A stretch of 64,000 nucleotides of DNA from Liolophura sinensis (Eukaryota; Mollusca; Polyplacophora; Chitonida; Chitonidae): contig NC_088304.1 in the NCBI RefSeq assembly GCF_032854445.1, positions 7,019,704 to 7,083,703 on the forward strand, read 5' to 3'. The position numbers and the translations under genes were made by a program. Positions 48,935 to 61,831 of the stretch are shown here, in pieces. The notes under the pieces were generated by a model. The model saw only the letters and a program-made list of their open reading frames with translations, searched no databases and had not been told where the DNA came from. The stretch's first letter is position 1; each line of letters begins with the position of its first letter.

Positions 48935-51408
48935 GAATAGCTTACTTTAAAAGGCCATCACCACAACATTGTCTTCTATACTGGCAAAGTTACACATAAA
49001 TAGATAATAAAACCATACACTGACATTTATTAATATTTTACACAGCACCAAAATTCTATCGTCTATAAATCTTATCGAATCACGTGATGTTTCTGTTAGT
49101 AACGCAAGATAACAATCACGGGAGAGCAATTTTAGAGGAGCGTCTGGTAAATCTCGGAACCGGGTCACTCCATTACTCCCACTCTCAGATCAACCCTTTT
49201 CGACACCAATGGGGATATCGCGGTATTGGTATCCAGCAGGGCGATCAAAATATGAACAAGCCGTTCAGATCATCATGAGGCTAATGTCTGTAGGAGATAG
49301 TAATTACTGAGAGGCATTGACGGGTTCTAAGCCAGGGTACCTAACGTTTTTAGCCGTATAGTTATGTAGAATACAGCTGTCCTAGACATGTATATCAGAC
49401 TAGCACGACATAAAGGGGAATAATTTTTAAAAAATGTACAGTTCATTTAAAAAGACGTGAAGATCTTAAGGATGTGAAATTCTCATGTGAATACTACTGC
49501 GATAAAGGCTGATTGTAGCGTTTGATCTATTAGAGAATGTGAATTATCCGTCAATGCCAGGTGTATTAATGTAGAGAAGTTGGAGAGGACTAAAAGGTGT
49601 GCTTACTTAACAATGTGATGCCTTGGATATCAAGCTATGTTGTAGTCCTTGGCTCTAAACATGCAATGGTCTTGTATTTTTTCGCAGACGAAAGTCATGC
49701 GGGAAATCGTAGTGTATTCATGTAGAGAATTTGGAGACGACAAAAAGGTGCGTTTTCTTAAGAACGTGATGCCTTGGATAACAAGCGATGTTGGAGTCTG
49801 TGGCCCCAAGCATACAATGGTCTTGTATTTTTTCGCAGACGAAAGTCATGCGGGAAATCGTTGTGTATTTGTCCTGTGCTACCTACTTTTTTAATACAAC
49901 AAAATATTTTTCATCAAAATCCCACCTGTAAATGACAAAAATGGCCATGGTATCATTGGTATCATCACTGTTAGCATGCTAAAGAAACAAACACCAAAAA
50001 TCTCATTCTTTCCGCTCGGAGGTCTCTGGTTTCTAATGTTTAATCCTTGGTGCAATACCTCCTTTTGCAAAGAATACAGTTTTTTCTTGATGATATCTCC
50101 TCACTTCACGACAAACAAAGAGATGCTAGAAGGCATATCCAGGTGATGTCAAAGTGTTGCGTTTCACAGATCTGTCTGAAGTTAGCAGACAATGCTCTCT
50201 AATATCTACGACAAAGTTACATATGGACAGCACAGCCCTTCTCAAGTGTTCCTTAGAAGACAACACAGACGTATATGTTAAGGATTGGTGTAGCGGAGAT
50301 CTGCTCAGGTGTAAATTGAATTTAAGGCGCCATCCACAGGTCTTAAAGCGGTAATACTGAACAGCCGGACGTGTCGATTCAACCCGCATCGCCCTGAGTC
50401 TCTGAAAGACTCCATCCACCAGTTGTTTTTTTTACAGTCCACCGATAAAGTGCCTTTAGGACATTTTTTCTGTCACAGAAGTACCAGTGAACCCTGCGCG
50501 TTAAATCGGCCACAGGAGATCGATACTATAGACGAAATCGATACGTGTGGATCTTAAATGTATATTAGCAACTGTTTCGTTTGCCACAATTTTTATGCCA
50601 GCAGCGGAACTTTTCTTGCCTTAACGGAGCTGCCCAGACACTGGAATAGAAGCCGAAATTTATCCAGATGTCTTGATTACAAAATAGAAATTCATCAACA
50701 AACTGTAAGTGAAAACAATCACTAGGCCATGCCGGGTTTAGGTGGTTGGTGGTAGCTTTATACAGAGCAGTAAAGTGAAACCGTAGATTTGATTTAATAA
50801 ATATGTACATCATACCCGCCAGGTTATCTGTGTAAGAAAACTCCAGACTTTCACCTTTCACTTTTTAAAACTTCTAACTTAAAACGACAACCGACGCAAG
50901 AGCTGGATTTGAGCTTGCTACCTAACTGACAAGGGTATTATCGGCTATGGTTAGACCAACCTTGTGTCTTTTGTACACATCTGGAAACATTTTCTAACCC
51001 AATATATGTAAAATAAAACCAGTTTTTTTTTGCACTTATACATATGTACAATGGAGAATAATCAAAACCGCTCTTCCCAACATTCATCAACACGGGGTCA
51101 TTCCACCCTTACAGCCTTCCATTTATTATATCGTGCCAAGTCAGGTGAGAACCAAGATTGTTATAGATACGAACCGAATTGGGCTTCAGCTTGAACCTGC
51201 ATTTCTACTCAGAATGATTTATTGTTTATTTGCGTGAGTGGGAGTACTTTATGTGTAGTGACTGATTAATGATGCTACGTAATGTAAATGTGTGAATCGA
51301 AACTAATAGCTCAGCTAGCGATTACTGTTCGGACATGTGTTATACAGGCAGTCATCTCTGTTAACGATAACAGACCAGTATAAATAGAAGCATGAATTTT
51401 TACAAATT
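48935..51408. repeat. Subunit zeta, copy 4
   Basis: Two 151-bp blocks (49561-49862) and the 115-bp deletion (junction about 49891), both as in copy 2. Confidence 0.8.
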
Positions 51409-53447
51409 AGACGACCATAACATTGAAATTGTTTTCTAGACTGATCATATTCCACAGAAACAGGATCATAAAAGACAAACACCATTAAATCAAGTGGATT
51501 TTTCTGGTAATTTACTAATATTTTACACAGCCCGAAAGTCTTGTAATCATAAACCGTATGGAACCTCGTGAAGTTTTCCGTTAATGACGATGGCCGAAAA
51601 GCACTTTAAGGGGAGCGTCTGGTCAATCTCGGAACCGGGTAACTCGATTATTCCCACTCTCAGATCAACCCCATTTCACCTCTCTGGATATATGGGAGAA
51701 TTGGTATCCAGCAGGGCTGTCAAAATATGAACAAGCCGTGCAGATCATCATTAGGCTGATGTCTGTAGGAGATAGTAAATACTGATGGGCATTGATGTGT
51801 TCTGAGCCAGGACACCGATTGTCATTAGCTGTGGTCTCAGACATTTATATTAGACACTGATGGCAATACAAAACGGAATAGTTAATAAAAAGTTTTTAAA
51901 TCTTTGCAAAGATTTCAATGAAGTGAGATTCCAATTACATACTATTGAGAGAAATATTGTTTGTAGCATGTGCCCTATAGGCCTACATTTCAATGCCATG
52001 AACACTGAGTATCGCTAAAGGGACCAGCACGACATGTGCTAGTGTAGATAATGCTGAGAAATCGCGAATCACAGTTTCTGTTGTCGTATGTGGCTTAAAG
52101 CTTAAATGTACAGTGCGTGAACGCCTTTCCATGGGTGTAGGAACTCGGGTTCAGGTCAGTTTTCAGTATTTTCACATTTTCAGATTATTCCCAACAATAT
52201 TCTTTATTAAAGATATCTGGTGCTTAAATAATGCTATAAATAGTAAAATGTAAGGCGTTCGAAAATTCCGGTGTGTCACAACAAAGAACAAGGTTTGGCA
52301 AATGTACGCTTTGCAATTTATCACGTTCTCGTATGAATGAAAATATTTTCGGGGCGTACAGATAAGGCTTTGAAACTTCCTGAATGAAAACCAGAAAGTG
52401 TCTTGCTTCCTTAAAGCCATAACAGATAAAATGCAGTTTACTTCATATCCGATCGCCATCCCATAGGCCTGTATGCAAACTGGGGCCATCATATTCATTA
52501 CAGTTACCAAATAGGAATACAGCCATGTTGTTTTCTGACATCACTTTTTTTAATCTCCTCAATCAATCTTGTCTCCTTCTAAATTTTTCCTTTGTGCACG
52601 AACAGAGCTCCTTTAATGCAGGAATATATTTTTGATTATACCACATTATTATTATTTTCTCCGCCTACAGTGAGAGGTTAGAAGGCATGTTAAGGTGATA
52701 TAAAAGTGTAGCATTTCACAGCAGAAAAGTCTGAAGTTAGCAGGCAATGCTCTGTAATATCCACGACGCAGTTACATCTGGACAGTACAACCCTTCTCAA
52801 GTGTTCCTCAGCAGACAAAAAAGACGTATTTGTTAGGGTCGCGTGTCGCGGAAATCTGCTCAGATGTAAATTGATTTTTGAACGCCATTGCTAGATCTTA
52901 AGCCGGTATTACAGAACAGCTCGACATGTGGGTACAAACGGCATTGCTCTGAGCCCCTAAAAGACTTCATCGAACCACCAGGGTTCATTTACTGGTCAAA
53001 GCCAAAGAACCTTTAGGACATTTTTTTCCTTCGCAGAAATATCAATGAACCCTTTCCGTCAGTTCATCTCGATGAGATCGATTTCATATCTAGAAGAGCG
53101 AGACGTGTGGATTCTGATATAATGACATTTAATTTTCTGTGTCCATGATACCGGTCAGGCTAATAGTGTATAGAAAACTGTAGTTCTGGAAGTAAACTGC
53201 AGCCCTTCTTCAGCCAAGTCTTAAAATTACTAAATTAAAAACAAATCCGAACGTTGCAGAAAGAGCCTGATTCGAGCTTGCGATCTCACTGGCGATGGGA
53301 TTATCGGCTGTGGTGAAAGCAACCTTGACTCGTGCTGGCTCGTGGCGAAAACTTTTGGAATTATTTTGTATGTCTACATATGTAAAATAAACACAATTCT
53401 TTCGCACATATACATATATAAAATTGAGAATAAATACAAACTAGCAG
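51409..53447. repeat. Subunit alpha, copy 5
   Basis: Keeps the early-leader stretch lost from copies 2 and 4. The G run is reduced to four bases (about 52351). Shares several base changes with alpha of copy 6, such as the GATTCCAATTACATAC word. Confidence 0.8.
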
Positions 53448-55010
53448 GTCTGTGAGGATCATCATTAGTCTCATGTCTGTAGGACATAGTAATTCCTAAA
53501 GGGCATTGATGCGTTCTGAGTCAGGACACCTATTGCCATTAACCGTAAAATTGCGCACAATACAGCGGTCCTTACATCAGACCATTGTGGCAAAATGGGG
53601 GAATAATTAACAAAACTTTTCTGTTATATTAAAAAGTCGCGAAGATCTTAATAAAGCGAGATTCTGATGTGAATTATGTTGAGAGAAAGGTTGATTGTAG
53701 CTGGTGACGTATTAGTACATGTAAATTATTTGTTAATGGCATGTGCACTGATGCAGAGATTGTAAATGATGTAAAATCTAAAATCGCAATTGCTGTTGCC
53801 GCCCATGGATTTAAAGATACAATGTCATGGACCTTTTTCCTGAATAAACAACACTATCTATTCAGTATATACCTAACTGAATGATATTACCTCTGTGTGA
53901 AGTTAGCAGACAATGCTCTGTAATATCCACGACTACATCTACATCTAGACAGCTCAGTCCTTCTCCAGTGTTCCTCAGCAGACAAAAAAGACGTATTTGT
54001 TTGGGTTGCGTTTTGCGGACCTCTGCTCAGATGAGAATTGAATTTTGGGCGACATCGGCAGATCTTCAGCCAGTATTACTGAACAGCCCGTGTCGATACA
54101 AACGGCATTGCTCCAAGTCCCTCAAAGACTTCATCAAACTACCCAAGTTCTTACACTGGCCAAGGCTAAAGAACCTGTGGAACATTTTTTCCATCGCAGA
54201 AATATCAGTGAACGTCAGTTTGGCTCGATGAGATCGATTCTAGAGAGGAGAGCGAGACGTGTGGATCCTGAGGGTAAACAAGCAATTGTTTGATTTGGCA
54301 TAATTTTTATATTTTTGTTTACGTAACGGAGCCAGTACTAGAGGAGAATCGAAACTGAAATTTATGCAGATGTCTTCATTACAAAATAGGAATTGACCAA
54401 CAGAGTGTACGTGGAAATCGCCAGGCCATGCAGGGTGTGGTTGGTTTGGCCATGGCTTTTTAAAGTGAGAGCAGTAATGTAAAAGCACAAACTTTTGTTG
54501 ATCATCGATCCGTACAAAACTTCCAACTTAAAACGACAACCGAACTTTGCAGCAAGAGCAGCTGGTTTCGAGCTTGCGACCTCAGTGGCCAGGGAATTAT
54601 CGGCTGTGGTGAGATCAACCTTGATTCATGCTGACTTGTGTCGAAAACTTCCGTACACATTTGGGAATATTTTCTAGGTCTATATATGAAATATAAGTAC
54701 AATTCTTTTGCACATATGCATAAATAAATTGGAGAACACTGCTCCTCTTACCCATTCAAAAACACAGAGGCAATTGTCGCTAACAGCCTTCGCCTTATTA
54801 TGCAGTGCAAAGTCAGGTGAGGACCAGATTTGACATGAGCCGAATAGAGCTTCAAAAGGATTTATTTGTTTATTTACGTCAATGGGAGTACCGTAAGTCT
54901 CCTTACTTATTTGCGGAGCTACATAATACTAATGTGTATATGTAAACTGGTAAGTGTGCTAGTGGATATATGTTATCTCTGTTAATGTTAAGATACCGGT
55001 ATACTAGGAA
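53448..55010. repeat. Subunit beta, copy 5
   Basis: Has the ~140-bp deletion before the TTCGA block that is otherwise seen only in copy 1, plus a private loss near 53890, where ATATTACCT joins CTGTGTGAAG. Confidence 0.8.
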
Positions 55011-55925
55011 GCATGAATTATTATAAATCAGATGACAGTAATCATGAATTGGTTTTCTAGACTGATCAAATTACAAAGAAATATAAAAATAAAACTATTA
55101 ATGGACAACAACATTTATTTAACATGTTTAACCGCTACAACATAAAATGGATTTTCAAGTAATTTATTATTATTTACCGCAGCCCGGGAATCTTGCAGTC
55201 GTAAAATTTTTCGAATATTGATGAAAAGGAAGCACTTTAACAGGAGCGTCTAGTAAATCTCGGAACCGGTTAACTCGATTTATCACAAATGCCATGTACA
55301 TTGTGGAACACTGTAGTATATGACCTTCTCTTTAACAGACCAAAATGTTTTTCCATTGGTGAGATTAAAACTTTGGGATTTCCTGAATCGACACCAGAGA
55401 TACACTTGAGACAGAACGGAGAACTTGTAATATGGAATCTATTCCATATCCAATATCCTACCGATAAATACAAACTGTTGTCGTATTATCTATTATAGTA
55501 TCATGTATCATCATTGCTATCAATACGATTAGGGAACCACGTTTATGTTTTGACCATACTGTTATCATATTCTGTAAAACAATCCATCAAAAATTTCATC
55601 TCATGCGGTAAAAGTTCTCCCCAAAAATTTCGCCCTTAGAGTAATAGATGCTTTGCGCAAGTACAGTGTGTAGTATTCTTCTCCATTACATCACCTGACT
55701 TCAGGACACGCAAGGCATATTGATATGATCTACAACATACAAAACATTGTACAATGTGCGTGTAGAGTTATTGTTTATTTGCGTCAGTGAAAATACTGTA
55801 TGTGTGCTCTCTGACTGGCCACGCCTCCTATAAATGTTTACTGTTACTGTGTAAATCTAAAGTAAGAGATGAACTAGCGAATAATGATCGGGTACGTCTT
55901 ACATATACTGATCTCTGTTGATGAG
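55011..55925. repeat. Subunit gamma, copy 5 (short form)
   Basis: Has the same ~420-bp deletion junction as gamma of copy 1. Unlike copy 1, the middle-block frame is open (55289-55498). Confidence 0.8.
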
Positions 55926-57825
55926 AGAATAGCTTACTCTAGATCGCCATAACCATACAATTGTCTTCTACACTGACAAAATTACACAAAAATAGATAAC
56001 AAAACCATACAGTGACAAACACCAATATACAAAGTGGATTTCTAAGACATTTATTAATATTTTACACAGCCTAAAAATCCTAGAGCCTACAAACCTTATC
56101 GAATCACGTCATATTTCCGTTAACAGCGCGAGAAAACGATGACAAGGACGCATTATAAGAGAAGCGTCTGGTAAATCTCGAAACCGGGTAACTTGGTTAA
56201 TTCCACTCTCAAATCAACCTTTCCACCCTCTACGAAAGTATCCAGCAGGGCTATCAAAATATGAACAAGCCGTCAGGATCATGGTTTGGCTGACGTCTGT
56301 AGGAGATAGTAATTAGCAAAAACGACACCAACAGGTTCAACGCAAGGGCACTGACTGCCATCAGCCAATACAACACTGGCCTTTAGTCGTAGACATTTAA
56401 ATCAGGCCCTGACGGCAAAAAGAGGGGAATAATTAATAAAAACGAACCGGTACAGTTAATTTAAGTCGCAAAGACTTTAATGCAGTCAGATAGGAGAAAG
56501 GTTGATTGTAGCGTGTGAGCTATTAGGAGAGGTAAATTATTTGTTAATGGCATGTGCATTGATGCAGAGACTGTAAATGATGTAAAATCTAAAATCGCAT
56601 TTGCTGTTGCCCTCAGAGTACTCAGAGATGAGCCCTTTTCCAGTATGAACAACATTCCCTCTTTTATATATACGTAATTGAATATTACGGCTTTCGTAAA
56701 TTTTGGTCTGTGTCAGGACAAACAGAGAGAGGCTAGCAGGCATATCAGGGTGATATGAAAGTGTAGCATTTCCCAGCAGATCTGCCTGAAGTTAGCAGGC
56801 AACGCTCTGTAATATCCACCACGCAGTTACATCCGGACAGCTCAACCCTTCTCAAGTGTTCCTCAGCAGACAAAAAAGACTTATTTGTTAGGGATTGATG
56901 TCGCTTAGATCTGCTCAGATGTAAATTAAATTTCGGACGACATCGCCAGATCTTAAGCCCGTATTACTGAACAGCTAGACGTGTCGATGAAAACGGCATT
57001 GCTCTAAGCCTCTGAAAGACTTCATCAAAGCACCGGGTTTTATTTACAGGTCCCCGGTAGAAAACCTTTAGGACATTTTTTCCGTGGCAGAAATATCAGT
57101 CAGCCCTTTGCGTTAATTCGACCAAAGGAGATCGATTCTAGAGAGGAGAGCGAGACGTGTGGATTCTGAGGGTAAATAAGCAACTGTTTGGTTTGCCACA
57201 ATTTTTATGCCAGAATCGGAAATTTTGTTGACGTAACAGGGGTGCCAAGGGAGGAGAATCTAAATTGAAATTTATCCACATGTTTTAATTACAAAATAAG
57301 AAATGAGCAAGAAAGTGCACATGAAAACAATCGCATGGCCATGCAAGGTGTGGGTGGTTTGGCAATCGCTTTTTACAGTGCAGTAAAGTGAAAACAGACA
57401 TGCCTGATGTCGTTGTTCAAGCCATACAAATCTGATATCATTAATTAATTTTCTAATAATCGTCGAATTCATCAATTTTCTATGCACATGATACATGTCA
57501 GGCTAATAGTGTATAGAAAACTGTACTTCTGGAAAAAAAACTCCAGTCCTTCACCAGCCACTTCTAAAACATTGTAACATATGAAGAAACCCGAACATTG
57601 AAGAAAAAGCTGGATTCGAGCTTCCGACCTCACTGTCCAAAGGATTGTCGGCTGTGGTGAGGGCAACCTTGACTCAAGCTGATTTTCTTGGTCTACATTA
57701 TAAAATAAATCGATTCTTTCTGATATATAATTAGATAAAATGGAAAATAAATCGAAACTAGCAGCTAATGATTATTCTTTAATTATGTGCTTTACAGATA
57801 AGGGATAAAAAAAACCGGTATACAG
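55926..57825. repeat. Subunit delta, copy 5 (full form)
   Basis: Same module order as delta of copy 1. Ends with an intact CAG|GTAAGTAT at about 57823. Confidence 0.8.
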
Positions 57826-59327
57826 GTAAGTATAAATTATTATAAATTAGACGAGCACAATATATGAAATAATTTTCTAGACTTATCAATTTACTAATAT
57901 TTTACACAGCATCAAAATCTTGTAATCATAAACCCTATCGAACCACGTCATGTTCCCCGTTATAATGATGACACTGGAGCACATTCAGAGCAGCGTGTGG
58001 TAAGTATCGGAACCAGGTATCTCCATTTATTCCACTCTCCTTTCAGACCTCTATGGAGATATGTGGAATTTATTATCCAGCAGGACTATCTAAATATGAA
58101 CGAGCCGCCCAGATCATCATTAGGCTGATGGCTTTTTACAGAGCAATAGAGTTAAACCATAGATTTTATTGATGTTCTTCCTCAATCCATACAAAATGAG
58201 CTGCAAGAGTTGGATTCGAGCTTGCGACCTCACTGACCAGGAGAATGTCAGCTTTGGTAAGAGCAAGCCTGGATCGTGATGACTCGCGCTCTAAAATAAA
58301 TACAATTCTTTTGCAAATTTTCCGATATAACATGGAGAATAAATATCAAAACACTTCTTCCAACCCAATTACTAAGACGCAGCCAATCAACGCGTACAGC
58401 CTTATTATTCAGTATTAAGTCAGGTAAGTCTCAAACTTGTGTTAAGTACGAGCCAAATGGAGCTTCAGCTTGGACCTGCATTTTTACTCATAATGATTTA
58501 TTCATTTTTTGCGTGAATGGGAGTGCTGTAAGTGCTGATTACTGTTACCACCTGATTTTCTTTGTAAATCGAAACTAGCAGAGATCTGAAAACTATCGCC
58601 GGGCCATGCAGGCTGTGAGTGGCTGATATGTTTTTTTACAGAGCAGTAAAGTGAAGTCATAGATTTTAACCATGTTGTTCCTCGATCAGTACAAAATGTA
58701 TGAGAGAATTTAGTATAATTGATTTAATCAACAGATTTAGTAAGAAAGGCCAAACTCATTATGTTTCCACCTTCACGAAAGTGGTCAGGGTTACAGGTAT
58801 AAGAATCTACAGCCCTTCACCTGGCACTTCTCAAACCTCCTAACTTAAAGTCACAGCCAAATTTAAGTTAGAGTGAGAGTTGGATTCGAGTCAACAAACT
58901 TACTGGGGACTATCGGCTGTGGTGAGAGAAGCCCTGGCTCATCTTGGCTCATATGTGGAAACTTTTCTACACATTTGGAAATCTATTCTTGATCGACATA
59001 CATGTATGTAGATAAGTACAAGTCTTTGCCCATATGTCGTTAGTAAATACCAAGACGGTGTAGCCGTCCAGGACGGAGATGACCAGCTCCTTGTTGTTCC
59101 CTTAATATACAGAGTGCACGGTCAGGTAAGTAACAAAACTGTCTCAGTTATTTTACGAACGGAATGGAGCTGTCAGAATTATTTATTACTTAGTTGCGTG
59201 AGTGGGATTACTGTATGTGCTCCAACTGACTGGCCATCTTTCTTAATCTTAATGTGAAAATCTAAAGTAACGGAACTGCTATCGGTTAATGATCGAGTAC
59301 GTGTTACATATACTGATGTTGATGAGA
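57826..59327. repeat. Subunit epsilon, copy 5 (720-bp deletion)
   Basis: At 58130 AGGCTGATG joins GCTTTTTACAG. Compared with copy 4 this removes 720 bp, with ATG shared at both ends of the deleted stretch. The internal restart is at 58581. The retroelement site is empty (about 58278). Confidence 0.8.
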
Positions 59328-61831
59328 GAATAGCTTACTTTAAATGGCCATCACCACAACATTGTCTTCTATACTGACAAAGTTACACAGAAATAGATAA
59401 TAAAACCATACACTGACATTTATTAATATTTTACACAGCACCAAAATTCTATCGTCTATAAATCTTATCGAATCACGTGATGTTTCCGTTAGTAACGCGA
59501 GATAACGATCACGGGAGACCAATTTTAGAGGAGCGTCTGGTAAATCTCGGAACCGGGTAACTCGATTAATCCCACTCTCAGATCAACCCTTTTCGACACC
59601 TATGGGGATATCGCTGTATTGGTATCCAGCAGGGCTATCAAAATATGAACAAGCCCTGCAGATCATCATGAGGCTGATGTCTGTAGGAGATAGTAATTAC
59701 TGAGAGGCATTGACGGGTTCTAAGCCAGGGTACCTAACGTTTTTAGCCGTATAGTTATGTAGAATACAGTTGTCCTAGACATTTATATCAGACTAGCACG
59801 ACATAAAGGGGAATGATTTTTAAAAAATGTACAGTTCATTTAAAAAGACGTGAAGATCTTATGGATGTGAAATTCTCATGTGAATACTACTGCGATAAAG
59901 GCTGATTGTAGCGTTTGATCTATTAGAGTATGTGAATTATCCGTCAATGCCAGGTGTACTAATGTAGAGAAGTTGGAGAGGACAAAAAGGTGTGTTTACT
60001 TAACAATGTGGTGCCTTGGATAACAAGCGATGTTGTAGTCCCTGGCTCTAAACATGCAGTGGTCTTGTATTTTTTCCCAGACGAAAGCCATGCGGGAAAT
60101 CGAAGTGTATTTGTCCTGTGCTAAATACTTTTACAACCTAGCACCTACCAAGATAACGTTTTCTACACTTTCAAATCTTTTTTGAAAATGTTACTTTGTG
60201 TCACAATAAATTTTATCATTTGGACACTGGAATATGTCACCCTCTCTTTAATTCAACAAAATATTTTTCATCAAAATCCCACCTGTAAATGACAAAAATG
60301 GCCATGGTATCATTGGTATCATCACTGTTAGCATGCTAAAGAAACAAACACCAAAAATCTCATTCTTTCCGCTTGGAGGTCTCTGGTTTCTAATGTTTAA
60401 TCCTTGGTGCAATAGCTCCTTTTGCAAAGAATACAGTTTTTTCTTGATGATATCTCCTCACTTCACGACAAACAGAGAGATGCTAGAAGGCATATTAAGG
60501 TGATGTAAAAGTGTTGCGTTTCACAGATCTGTCTGAAGTTAGCAGACAATGCTCTCTAATATCTACGTCACAGTTACATATGGACAGCACAGCCCTTCTC
60601 AAGTGTTCCTTAGAAGACAACACAGACGTATTTGTTAAGGATTGGTGTAGCGGAGATCTGCTCAGATGTAAATTGAATTTAAGGCGCCATCCACAGGTGT
60701 TAAGGAGGTAATAATGAACAGCCCGACGTGTCGATTCAACCCGCATCGCCCTGAGTCTCTGAAAGACTCCATCCACCAGGGTTTTTCTACAGTCCACCGA
60801 TAAAGTGCCTTTAGGACATTTTTTCTGTCACAGAAGTATCAGTGAACCCTGCGCGTTAAATCGGCCACAGAAGATCGATACTATAGACGAAATCGATACG
60901 TGTGGATCTTAAATGTATATTAGCAACTGTTTGGTTTACCACAATTTTTATGCCAGCAGCGGAACTTTTCTTGACTTAACGGAGCTGCCCAGACACGGGA
61001 ATAGAAGCCGAAATTTATCCAGATGTCTTGATTACAAAATAGAAATTCATCAACAAACTGTAAGTGAAAACAATGACTAGGCCATGCAGGGTTTAGGTGG
61101 TTGGTGGTAGCTTTTTACAGAGCAGTAAAGTGAAAGCGTAGATTTGATTTGATACAAAATTGATATCATTAAATGATTTAGTAAAAATAGTTGTACGCAT
61201 TAATTTTCTATGTACATCATACCCGCCAGGTTATCTGTGCAAGAAAACTCCAGACTTTCACCTTTCACTTCTTAAAACTTCTAACTTAAAACGACAACCG
61301 ACGCAAGAGCTGAATTTGAGCTTGCTACCTCACTGACAAGGGTTTCACTAGCTATGGTTAGACCAACCTTGGCTCATGCTGACTCGTGTCTTTTGTACAC
61401 ATCTGGAAACATTTTCTAACCCAATATATGTAAAATAAAACCAGTTTTTTTGCACATATACATATGTACAATGGAGAATAATCATCAAAACCGCTCTTCC
61501 CAACATTCATCAACACGGAGTCATTCAACGCTTACTGCCTTCCATTTATTATGTCGTGCCAAGTCAGGTGAGAACCAAGATTGTTTTAGATACCAACCCA
61601 ACTTGGCTTCAGCTTGAACCTACATTTGTACTCAGAATGATTTATTGTTTATTTGCGTGAGTGGGAGTACTTTATGTGTAGTGACTGATTAATGGTGCTA
61701 CGTTATGTAAATGTGTGAATCGAAACTAATAGCTCAGCTAGCGATTACTGTTCGGACATGTGTTATACAGGCAGTCATCTCTGTTAACGATAACAGACCA
61801 GTATAAATAGAAGCATGAATTTTTACAAATT
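59328..61831. repeat. Subunit zeta, copy 5 (single ~150-bp block)
   Basis: Has only one 151-bp block (59954-60104), where all other zeta subunits have two. Keeps the 115 bp lost from copies 2 and 4. Confidence 0.8.

Larger units (their letters stand above)
39900..51408. repeat. Higher-order tandem repeat, copy 4
   Basis: Subunits: alpha 39900-41916, beta 41917-43599, gamma 43600-44807, delta 44808-46705, epsilon 46706-48934 and zeta 48935-51408. At 11,509 bp it is the longest uninterrupted copy here. It carries an 18-base G run in alpha and a private deletion in gamma that leaves a 14-bp palindrome. Confidence 0.9.
51409..61831. repeat. Higher-order tandem repeat, copy 5
   Basis: Subunits: alpha 51409-53447, beta 53448-55010, gamma 55011-55925, delta 55926-57825, epsilon 57826-59327 and zeta 59328-61831. 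At 10,423 bp it is the shortest of the copies whose start and end are both intact here, mainly because epsilon lost about 720 bp. Beta and gamma carry the same deletions as copy 1. Confidence 0.9.
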
